8,108 nt of DNA from an uncultured Actinoplanes sp. (GTDB lineage: Bacteria; Actinomycetota; Actinomycetes; Mycobacteriales; Micromonosporaceae): NCBI GenBank assembly GCA_934667465.1, contig CAKUMG010000220.1:1-8108 (forward strand), read 5' to 3'. Below, piece by piece: positions 1-5,986 of the stretch (positions are counted from its first letter, which is position 1; every line of letters starts with the position of its first letter). Below the pieces are notes generated by a model. The model had not been told where the DNA came from. It saw nothing but the letters and a program-made list of their open reading frames with translations, and ran no database searches. Made by a program: the position numbers and the translations under genes.

Positions 1-17
1 CGCCTGCCGGGCCGCGA

Positions 18-103
18 TCGGGGGTTACCTCGTGCCCATGGACACCTGACGCGCGCTGCCTCGGTGGTTACCTGGTGCCCATGGACACCTGACGCGCGCT
101 GCC
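18..103. repeat. 43-bp tandem duplication
   Basis: Two adjacent 43-bp units, 18-60 and 61-103, match at 41 of 43 positions; the differences are 22 (g) versus 65 (t) and 31 (c) versus 74 (g). The right-hand unit encodes the last residues and the TAA stop of the minus-strand gene at 68-1237. The left-hand unit is a copy of that tail lying just past the stop. Because 43 is not a multiple of three and each copy carries its own stop, the duplication leaves the protein unchanged. Each unit contains a near-palindrome centred on CCATGG (74-89 in the right copy, with one mismatched pair). Replication slippage is the simplest origin (inference); a duplicated 3'-end structure or protein-binding site is an alternative. 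Confidence 0.9.
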
Positions 104-1237
104 GATGATGTCGGTGGCGCCCAGGCGCACGATGTAGAGCGCCGAGAGGCCGTTCTGCTGCGCCTGCGCCATCACGGCCGGCAGCTGCGACGGCAGGCAG
201 ACGTGGCTGGTCTCGGCCATCGCCCGCAGCCCCTTGGCCTTGGCGAGCCCGGACAGGTAGGCGACCGTGCCGGCGTGCTCGCCCCAGGTGCCGTAGACCA
301 CGACGTTCGGGTCCTTGAGCGCCGCGATCTGGCGGGTGGCGTCGTAGCCGCGCTGGACCTCGCCGTTGATCTCGGGGCTCGACGTGCCGCCCAGGTTGGT
401 GGCCACGGCCTTGTCGAAGTCGCCGGTCCGCATCCCGTACGAGGGGTAGAGCACGGCGGCGGTGCCCGCGAAGCCGGCCTGGCGCAGCGCGGTGATCTGC
501 CAGTTCTGGTACGACGCGAGGCTGTTCAGGTACCACTTGAGGAACTTGGCGGCCTGGCCCTTGGTGCTCGCCTGGCCCGGCTTCCAGCCCGGGGTGGGGT
601 TCTTCTTGCGCGCGTTGACGTCGTAGGCGTAGTACAGGTTGCGCAGCTTGCCGGTGGCCGGGTCGAGCTTGAACGGGTAGGTCAGCTCGCCCCAGTGGCC
701 GCCGCCGACGCGCACGATCGAGAAGTCGCCGCCGAGCCGGGCGAAGACCTTCTTCAGGTAGCGCGTGGCCAGCGGCCGGAACTCGGTGCCGAAGATCAGG
801 TTGGGCTCGTTCGAGTCGGTGTAGGTCTCGCCGTGCTGGTCGACGTAGCGGGCGCCGGGCAGGTCCAGCAGCCAGGCGGGGGCGTTCTGGACGCCGGAGT
901 TGAACGAGATCGTGTAGCCGAGCGCCTTGAGCCGGGCGATCCGGGCGGCGACCTGGTCCAGGTAGCGCTCGTCGTACTGGCCCCGGACCGGCTCGGCCTG
1001 CGCCCAGGTCATCTCGACCAGCACGTCCGCGGCCCCGCCGGCGTCGTGCATGCTCGTCATGTCACCGTCGGAGTAGTTGCCGATGATGCCCAGCGCGGTC
1101 GGCGCGGCGGCGGTCGTGGGAGCGGCCTGAACCGGGGCGGGAGCGACGGAGACGAGGGCGAACATGGCAGCGGCGGCGGCGGCGAACTTGGCCGGGGTCA
1201 GCTTCACGTCCGGTGGTTCGGCGGGGCCGCGAGCCAT
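68..1237 (-). CDS. Secreted TIM-barrel glycoside-hydrolase-like protein
   Basis: The 389-residue protein has an Ala-rich signal peptide, hydrophobic core about residues 18-38, probably cleaved near VQA/A at 38-39, so it is likely exported. The mature part reads like a (beta/alpha)8 glycosidase. WAQAEPVRGQYD (78-89) resembles the second strand region of GH42/GH14-type enzymes. VRVGGGHWGELTYP (175-188) resembles the acid/base segment of beta-amylases, making E184 the candidate proton donor after strand 4. RAMAE (338-342) ends a predicted strand 7, making E342 a candidate nucleophile, followed by a strand-8-like LYIVRL (367-372). The fold and Glu placement are inferred; the substrate and exact family are unknown. 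No clear Shine-Dalgarno precedes ATG 1237. GTG at 1207 would give a shorter, more canonical signal peptide (28 residues, starting with Lys at position 2) and may be the true start. The 3' end overlaps a tandem duplication. Confidence 0.75.
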   Translation of the reverse strand: MARGPAEPPDVKLTPAKFAAAAAAMFALVSVAPAPVQAAPTTAAAPTALGIIGNYSDGDMTSMHDAGGAADVLVEMTWAQAEPVRGQYDERYLDQVAARIARLKALGYTISFNSGVQNAPAWLLDLPGARYVDQHGETYTDSNEPNLIFGTEFRPLATRYLKKVFARLGGDFSIVRVGGGHWGELTYPFKLDPATGKLRNLYYAYDVNARKKNPTPGWKPGQASTKGQAAKFLKWYLNSLASYQNWQITALRQAGFAGTAAVLYPSYGMRTGDFDKAVATNLGGTSSPEINGEVQRGYDATRQIAALKDPNVVVYGTWGEHAGTVAYLSGLAKAKGLRAMAETSHVCLPSQLPAVMAQAQQNGLSALYIVRLGATDIIGSARQVSMGTR

Positions 1238-1412
1238 AGTCGGACTGGCAACCGAGCGCTAACGCACGGCACCCACACTGCAATTCTGCGCATCCGGTGT
1301 GCCTTCGGTTCCCCCGGTTGGGCGGCCCGCTAGTCTGCTCCTGCGTGGTGGCCTGGCGGCCTACAGAAACGGACATAACGCCCGGACCGGAGGGCGACGG
1401 GCGGGGGACACT
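1238..1412. promoter_or_regulatory. Divergent intergenic region
   Basis: This 175-bp gap separates the minus-strand hydrolase-like gene from the plus-strand GAF-EAL gene, so it must hold promoters for both unless they are read from further away. It is locally less GC-rich around 1355-1380. Candidate -10 hexamers for the plus strand include TAGTCT at 1332-1337 and the ACATAAC region near 1373-1379, but neither has a convincing -35 at the right distance. The EAL ribosome-binding site is at its right end (GGGGG at 1403-1407, 5 nt before GTG). I see no strong operator or small gene here. Confidence 0.4.
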
Positions 1413-2549
1413 GTGGAATGGTCGACGGTCGAGCGGCTGCTCGATCTCGCCCGCGCGCAGCTCGGCTGCGACGTCGCCGTGCTCTCCGACATCAGCGACG
1501 GGCAACAGGTCGTGCGCGCGGTCAGCGGCGAGGCGGGCCCCTACGTGCCCGGCGCGGTCTTCACCGACTCCTACTGCCTGCGGGTGCTGCACGGGCTGCT
1601 GCCGCCGGTGATCACCGACGCCCGGCGCGACTACACCACCCGCGACCTGGAGATCACCCACCGGGACGGGATCGGCTCCTACGCGGGCGTGCCGTGGCGC
1701 AACGAGGACGGCACCCGGACCGGGGTGCTGTGCTGCCTGAGCCGCGGGCCCGACCCCGGGCTCAGCGACGACTCCGTGCGCTTCCTCGGCCTGCTCGCCG
1801 ACCTGATCGGCGACCAGGTGGCCACGCCCGCGGCCCAGCGCGAGCGCGAGCACGTGCGGATCCTGCGCGACGTGCTGCGCGACCGGGCCCTGCGGGTCGT
1901 CTTCCAACCGGTCGTACGGCTCGCCGACGCGGCAGTGGTCGGCTACGAGGCCCTCGCCCGGTTCGACGTCGCGTCGTTCCCCACCCCGGCGCACGCCTTC
2001 GCCGCCGCGGACAACCTCGGCCTCGGCGTCGCCCTGGAACTGCTCGCCATCGAGCGCGCCTTCGAGTCCCTGCCCGGCATGCCGCCCGGCACCACGCTGG
2101 CCGTCAACCTCTCCGCCGAGGCCCTGCTCGACCCGCGCGTGCAGGAGACCGTGCTCGCCCACGCCGGCAGCGACATCTGCGTCGAGGTCACCGAGCACAC
2201 CCAGGTGCAGGACTATCCCGCGCTCAACCAGGTCACCGCCCGGCTGCGCGCCGCGAACGTGCAGATCGTGGTCGACGACGCGGGCGCCGGGTTCGCCAGC
2301 CTGCAGCACATCCTTCAGCTGCGCCCCGACATCATCAAGCTCGACATCAGCCTCACCCGTGACATCGACGCCGACCCGGTGCGGACGGCGCTGGCGCGCT
2401 CGCTGGTCTCCTTCGCCGGGGAGGTGGGGGCGCGGCTGGTGGCCGAGGGGATCGAGACCGAGGCCGAGCACGACAAGCTGCGCGCGATCGGCGTCGACCT
2501 CGGTCAGGGCTACTACCTCGCGAAGCCCGGACCGCTCCCCGCGCTCTAG
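1413..2549 (+). CDS. GAF-EAL protein, predicted c-di-GMP phosphodiesterase
   Basis: This 378-residue protein would hydrolyse cyclic di-GMP to pGpG in the cytoplasm, with output tuned by an N-terminal sensor. Residues about 5-135 look like a GAF domain, ending in GVPWRNEDGTRTGVLCCLS (92-110). Residues about 150-378 are an EAL domain with every catalytic motif present: EAL (E179), N232 in VNLS, E261 in EVTE, the DDxG pair D288-D289, K309 in IIKLD, E345 in VAEGIE and Q365 in GQGYY. No GGDEF domain accompanies it, so hydrolysis only is predicted. The frame stays open upstream to 1299, but GTG 1413 is preferred because GGGGG lies 5 nt upstream and the GAF fold begins at once. The gene is convergent with the TPR gene; their stops overlap. 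What the GAF binds cannot be read from the sequence. No transmembrane segment is visible. Confidence 0.88.
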   Translation: MEWSTVERLLDLARAQLGCDVAVLSDISDGQQVVRAVSGEAGPYVPGAVFTDSYCLRVLHGLLPPVITDARRDYTTRDLEITHRDGIGSYAGVPWRNEDGTRTGVLCCLSRGPDPGLSDDSVRFLGLLADLIGDQVATPAAQREREHVRILRDVLRDRALRVVFQPVVRLADAAVVGYEALARFDVASFPTPAHAFAAADNLGLGVALELLAIERAFESLPGMPPGTTLAVNLSAEALLDPRVQETVLAHAGSDICVEVTEHTQVQDYPALNQVTARLRAANVQIVVDDAGAGFASLQHILQLRPDIIKLDISLTRDIDADPVRTALARSLVSFAGEVGARLVAEGIETEAEHDKLRAIGVDLGQGYYLAKPGPLPAL

Positions 2550-3076
2550 ATCATCGACGCTCCGCAGGCGACGACGACGGCGATCATGAAGACGAGCGAC
2601 ACGAGGCCGACGATGTTGCGCCCGGTCAGTCGTGGCGGCAGGGCCCGGGAGAGGGTGCGGACCGCGGGATGGGCGGGATCGCGCTCGATGGCCCGGTCCA
2701 GCAGAGCGCGGGCCTCGCGCTTGCGGCCGGTCAGCCGGGCGGCGTCGGCGGCCACCGTGAGGGCCTCGACGTCGGCCGCGTTCAGGGCGATCGCCCGCAT
2801 CGCCGCCTCGTACGCGGCCTCCGGGTCTTTGCCGAAGTTGCGGGCCAGGGCGAGCATCCGATAGGCGGCCGCGCTCGTGTCGTCCAGCGCCAGCGACCGC
2901 TCGGCGGCCTCGGCGGCGGGCCCGAAGTCGCTCGCTCCGATCAGCGCGCCGGCCAGCCGATGCCAGGCCTGCGCGTCGTCGGGATGCCGCCCTAGGTGCT
3001 CCCGCAGCAGGGCCGCGGCCGCCGCGAAGTCACCGGCGTGGACGAGGTCCTTGGCACGCTCGACGGAGGTCTGCAC
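2546..3076 (-). CDS. TPR protein with C-terminal membrane anchor
   Basis: The 176-residue protein is about four helical tetratricopeptide-like repeats (roughly 1-33, 34-67, 68-101, 102-135), with typical pattern residues such as A-W-H-R-L-A (37-42) and A-Y-R-M-L-A (71-76). A single hydrophobic helix follows at about 153-174, ending six residues or fewer from the C-terminus. This predicts a tail-anchored protein with the TPR domain facing the cytoplasm, probably a scaffold; the partner is unknown. The start is GTG at 3076-3074. Its ribosome-binding site AGGG, 7 nt upstream, overlaps the TAG stop of the G5-excalibur gene, so the two are probably co-transcribed and translationally coupled. The stop (2548-2546) shares the palindrome CTAG with the convergent EAL gene's stop. 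Confidence 0.85.
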   Translation of the reverse strand: MQTSVERAKDLVHAGDFAAAAALLREHLGRHPDDAQAWHRLAGALIGASDFGPAAEAAERSLALDDTSAAAYRMLALARNFGKDPEAAYEAAMRAIALNAADVEALTVAADAARLTGRKREARALLDRAIERDPAHPAVRTLSRALPPRLTGRNIVGLVSLVFMIAVVVACGASMI

Positions 3077-3085
3077 GGCGACACC

Positions 3086-3730
3086 CTAGCCATCGCATGC
3101 CGTGCCGTCGCCGTCGTGGTCCAGGTCGTACGGGTCGCTGCCGGTCACCCGCACCGGGCCCGTCACGAACGCCGGGCCGTCGTCGCCCACACCCACGCAG
3201 TCCACATCCGCCGCCACCGGCACGCAAGGCGTGTAACCGGGGGCGCAGGCCGGCTCCTCGTACGTGCCGACCGCCACGACCCGGGCGACGGGCGGGCGCA
3301 CCACCCGCGAACCGAGCAGCTTGCGGGCCACCTCGCGGCCGTTGACGACCGTGATCTCGTACGTGAGCTCCCGCTCGCCGGCGACGCCCGCGACCCGCTC
3401 CTGGCGCACCCCCTTGGGCAGCGCGCCGTCCAGCATGCGGTTCGTCCGGAACGCGATCGGCTCGGCGAGCGTGACCGCACGCTTCTCCACGACCGGGCGG
3501 CTCCGCGTCTGCAGCTGCGGATGCACCGGGCGGAACGTCGCATCGGGCTCCAGCGCGGGCGACTCCGCCGACGCCTCGACCGCCGGCGGCCCGTCCTGGA
3601 ACGAGGCGGTCGGGTCGTCGTCGGCGAAGAACCCGACGAGCGCCACGCCCCCGCAGCAGGGCACGACCAGGGCGGCCACCACCCCGGCCCGCTGCCACGG
3701 CGTCAACCGCTCCCACGTCCGATTCGTCAC
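3086..3730 (-). CDS. Membrane-anchored G5-excalibur surface protein
   Basis: The 214-residue protein has a cytoplasmic N-terminus (1-15), one hydrophobic segment (about 16-35, AGVVAALVVPCCGGVALVGF) and then extracytoplasmic sequence. Residues about 82-156 form a G5 domain, as in cell-wall-associated proteins, with E-K-R at 82-84 and the GEREL strand at 118-122. Residues about 160-213 form an excalibur domain with two Cys pairs and the calcium-binding signature DLDHDGDGTAC (202-212). No lipobox is visible, so a signal anchor or uncleaved signal is likely. The frame is open upstream to 3928, but that extension is Arg/Ser-rich and unlike protein. GTG 3730 is preferred because the membrane helix follows directly. 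Only a weak GAAAG precedes it, and a CACAAT hexamer 6 nt upstream could instead be the -10 of a leaderless transcript. The TPR gene follows 9 bp later in a likely operon. The role is probably at the cell envelope; the ligand is unknown. Confidence 0.85.
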   Translation of the reverse strand: MTNRTWERLTPWQRAGVVAALVVPCCGGVALVGFFADDDPTASFQDGPPAVEASAESPALEPDATFRPVHPQLQTRSRPVVEKRAVTLAEPIAFRTNRMLDGALPKGVRQERVAGVAGERELTYEITVVNGREVARKLLGSRVVRPPVARVVAVGTYEEPACAPGYTPCVPVAADVDCVGVGDDGPAFVTGPVRVTGSDPYDLDHDGDGTACDG

Positions 3731-3976
3731 GCTTTCATTGTGAGCGACCCGCAGCCCTCCCGCGTGCGACTCCGCCCGCCAGCTCCCAGCCCGTCGCGGC
3801 GGCGCCCGAGAGCCCCGGCCTCTGCTTCTACGAGCTCGTGAGCGGAACGGTTGGCGGAAAACGGTTGACCAGCAGTTTGCTGAGCAGATCAGCCGCGGCG
3901 AACGTGAGCGGCTGCCCATGAAGCTCACCCGGATCGAGCGGTCGGAATCCCGGGAGGGCTGAGGGGCGCGCGGGGG
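3731..3976. other. Spacer with unexplained open frame and short repeats
   Basis: This 246-bp stretch lies between the G5-excalibur gene start and the methyltransferase stop. On the plus strand, 3744-3962 is open in one frame and ends in TGA. Its last 40 codons have mostly G/C third positions and read like real protein (for example QQFAEQISRGERERLPMKL). There is no good start codon apart from an internal ATG at 3918, which would leave only 14 residues, so a gene remnant is possible. At 3843-3867 a short direct repeat of the form CGGAA...CGGTTG occurs twice, and 3870-3882 is a small hairpin (CAGCA-GTT-TGCTG). I do not recognise any family. The region also must contain the promoter of the G5-TPR pair. 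Confidence 0.35.
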
Positions 3977-4780
3977 TCAGACGAGCTCGCCGCCGAGGCG
4001 GGCGGTGCCGAGGCGGGCGGCGTGGGCGACGTGCGGGGTGCTGATCCGGGAGGCCTGCACGAGGAAGCGGTGCGCCGTCGCGGTGAAGTCCCCGTAGGTG
4101 CGGATCATCGCGTCCATCCGCCGGAGTGCCCGCTCGTAGCGGCTCGGGTCGAAGTCGCGGATCTGCCACGGGACCGCACGGAGCTGGTAGACCACCGCGC
4201 CGATGTCGTGGAACGTCAGCGGGACCCGTTCCTCGCGGACGTCCGTGACGGTGAGGCCGGCGTCCTCGAGCGCGTCGACCGCGGCCCGGGCGTCCCAGGT
4301 GCGCAGGTAGGGCGGCGGGGCGCCCAGTTCGGCGTTGAGGTCGGCCAGGTCGTCGCTGCCCACCTGCTGGCTCAGCAGGGTGCCGCCGGGGCTGAGCAGG
4401 CGGGCCAGGTCGGCCGCGGGCAGCCGGCCGTGGCGGCTGAGCACCAGGTCGAACTCGTTCTCGTCGCCGGGCAGCTCGGTCACCACGGACACGCCGAACG
4501 GGGCGAGCCGGTCGCGGGCCACCGCCACGTTCGGCGCCCAGCTCTCCACCGCGACCGTGTGCGCGGGCAAGGGCGCCAGCTCGGCCAGCAACTCGCCGCC
4601 GCCGGTGTCGAGGTCGAGCAGGCTGGCGGCGCGGCGGATCAGCGGGCGGGCCAGGCCCGGGAAGGACCAGGACGGCTCGGAGCCCACCGCGCGCCCGTCG
4701 GTCCAGGCGAACTCCCAGCCGGTGATGGGTACGCCCACGGCCTCGCCGACGAGCTGTTCGTACTGCGGTCCGGTACCCAT
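3977..4780 (-). CDS. Class I SAM-dependent methyltransferase
   Basis: This 267-residue cytosolic protein has the Rossmann-like methyltransferase order. Motif I is SLLDLDTGGGELLAEL (53-68), with the SAM-binding glycine-rich turn. VAVES (77-81) carries the acidic residue E79 at the end of strand 2, EFDLVLSRHG (109-118) is motif IV, and LSPGGTLLSQQVG (129-141) is the post-motif IV strand. The substrate is not evident. The length and the C-terminal insert (about 185-250) fit the broad small-molecule or unassigned group often annotated simply as methyltransferase. ATG 4780 is the only reasonable start, but no strong Shine-Dalgarno precedes it. It is separated from the upstream aldolase gene by 112 bp holding a perfect inverted repeat, so it probably has its own promoter. 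Codon use matches its neighbours. Confidence 0.82.
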   Translation of the reverse strand: MGTGPQYEQLVGEAVGVPITGWEFAWTDGRAVGSEPSWSFPGLARPLIRRAASLLDLDTGGGELLAELAPLPAHTVAVESWAPNVAVARDRLAPFGVSVVTELPGDENEFDLVLSRHGRLPAADLARLLSPGGTLLSQQVGSDDLADLNAELGAPPPYLRTWDARAAVDALEDAGLTVTDVREERVPLTFHDIGAVVYQLRAVPWQIRDFDPSRYERALRRMDAMIRTYGDFTATAHRFLVQASRISTPHVAHAARLGTARLGGELV

Positions 4781-4835
4781 GGCTGCGACGGTAACCGGAT
4801 GACCACGGTCAGCGCGACCACGTTGCCCGGAGGTT

Positions 4836-4853
4836 TACCATCCGGTGATGGTA
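4836..4853. promoter_or_regulatory. Perfect 7-bp inverted repeat upstream of methyltransferase gene
   Basis: TACCATC, a 4-nt spacer CGGT, then GATGGTA: a perfect 7+4+7 inverted repeat, 56 bp upstream of the methyltransferase ATG. The minus-strand arm begins with TACCAT, which fits the actinobacterial -10 pattern TAnnnT, although no good -35 is seen in front of it. An operator over the methyltransferase promoter is my preferred reading. A weak factor-independent terminator for the aldolase operon (stop at 4893) is the alternative; there is no U-run and the stem is only 7 bp. Confidence 0.4.
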
Positions 4854-4892
4854 CGGCCGTCAGGGCGTGATGTGACGACGTATGTCGATGAG

Positions 4893-5969
4893 TCAGTCAC
4901 CGGTGGGTTCGGTCAGGCTCGCCAGGATCTCGGCGATCGCGGCGGGGGTGTGGCGCAGCGTGGCCCGGCCGACGCTGAACTCGACCCGAAGCACCGCGGG
5001 GTCGCCCGTCGGGAACGCCCGTGACCAGGTCCAGAGGCCGGCCTCCTCGGCCAGCCGCTTGGTGTTGGCCCGGAAGGTCTCGTCGGTGGTGATGAGGAGC
5101 AGGTGCATCATCGGTGTCTGCGGCGGGTCCGGCACCACCCGGATCCGTGGCACGGCGCCCAGCGCGGTGGCGATGGCCCGGGCGTGCACGAGCCGCTCCG
5201 GCATCTGGGCCAGGGTGTCGTCGACCAGGCCCAGGGCCGAGGAGGCGGCCGGCCACATCGCATAGAGCGTGCCGCCGAGCCGGGAGCGCCACTCGCGGAC
5301 CTGCTCGATCACGTTGCGCGGGCCGGCGACGCAGCAGCCCGGCAGCGCCCCCACGCCCTTGTAGAACGAGACGTAGACGGTGTCGAAGAGCGCGGCGATC
5401 TCGGCGGGCGTGCGCTCGTAGCCCGCGCTCGCCTCCCAGATCCGGGCGCCGTCGAGGTGGACCGCCGCGCCGCGCTCGCGGGCCCAGCCGGTCTGCGCGA
5501 CCAGGTCGTCCCACGCGGGCAGCTGCCCGCCGAGGTCGCGCTGGGGCAGCTCCAGCAGCAGCGCGGCGAACGGCTCCGCGACCGGGGTGAGGTCGTCGAG
5601 CCCGAGAAGGCTCTCGTGGCTCCCCACGCTCCGGCCCACCAGGGAGTGCAACCGCTGGTGCGCCTGGTTCTCGTGCTGCTCCAGGTGCGCGTAGGGGTGC
5701 CAGAGCACGGTGCGCGTGCCGCGGCTGTCGGCGTGCACCCGCAGCGTCGCGCCCTGCGCCATCGTGCCGCTGGGCAGGAACACGGCCGCCGGCTTGCCGA
5801 GCAGCCCGGCGACGTGCTCCTCCAGCTCGGCCACCACCCCGCCCTCGCCGTAGACGTCGGGGGCGGCCCCGGGATCCACCGTGGCGAGCAGGTCCCGGGG
5901 CCGGTCGAGCCCGTTGCCGAGGATGGTGTCGGTGCAGGCGGCCTTGCGGGCGCTGAGGTCATCGGTCAC
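4893..5969 (-). CDS. Threonine aldolase / beta-eliminating lyase family PLP enzyme
   Basis: This 358-residue fold-type I pyridoxal-phosphate enzyme matches the low-specificity threonine aldolase group, which cleaves L-threonine or allo-threonine to glycine and acetaldehyde, or related beta-hydroxy amino acids. Visible residues are the PLP Schiff-base lysine K204 in VSFYKGVGALPG, D173 and R176 in HLDGARIWEA (cofactor nitrogen and phosphate/carboxylate contacts), the stacking-His region PYAHLEQHE (H95) and LPSGTMAQG (65-73). The length fits the family. GTG 5969 is chosen because AAGGA lies 7 nt upstream; the frame is open far upstream only because it shadows the MerR-clamp gene. It begins 17 bp after that gene's stop, so the two are probably one transcript. 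Exact substrate specificity is not readable; tyrosine phenol-lyase-like activity is unlikely at this length. Confidence 0.85.
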   Translation of the reverse strand: MTDDLSARKAACTDTILGNGLDRPRDLLATVDPGAAPDVYGEGGVVAELEEHVAGLLGKPAAVFLPSGTMAQGATLRVHADSRGTRTVLWHPYAHLEQHENQAHQRLHSLVGRSVGSHESLLGLDDLTPVAEPFAALLLELPQRDLGGQLPAWDDLVAQTGWARERGAAVHLDGARIWEASAGYERTPAEIAALFDTVYVSFYKGVGALPGCCVAGPRNVIEQVREWRSRLGGTLYAMWPAASSALGLVDDTLAQMPERLVHARAIATALGAVPRIRVVPDPPQTPMMHLLLITTDETFRANTKRLAEEAGLWTWSRAFPTGDPAVLRVEFSVGRATLRHTPAAIAEILASLTEPTGD

Positions 5970-5986
5970 GACTTCATCCTTGCGGG

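Noticed and set aside
18..103. CRISPR-like or attachment-site repeat
   Set aside because: Only two directly adjacent units with no spacer, and one of them is coding. A simple tandem duplication explains it.
1062..2471. A 469-residue minus-strand open frame antisense to the EAL gene
   Set aside because: Composition is His/Gly/Val-rich shadow sequence without motifs, and it overlaps the well-supported EAL gene entirely.
3870..3882. CAGCA-GTT-TGCTG hairpin as a terminator
   Set aside because: Five base pairs with a 3-nt loop and no U-run; too weak, and no gene ends just before it on the plus strand.
3731..3928. N-terminal extension of the G5-excalibur protein up to ATG 3928
   Set aside because: The extra 66 residues are Arg/Ser-rich, and would place a long basic stretch ahead of the membrane helix. 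GTG 3730 gives a normal topology.
4876..4887. CGAC-GTAT-GTCG inverted repeat just past the aldolase stop
   Set aside because: Only 4 bp per arm; expected by chance in GC-rich sequence.
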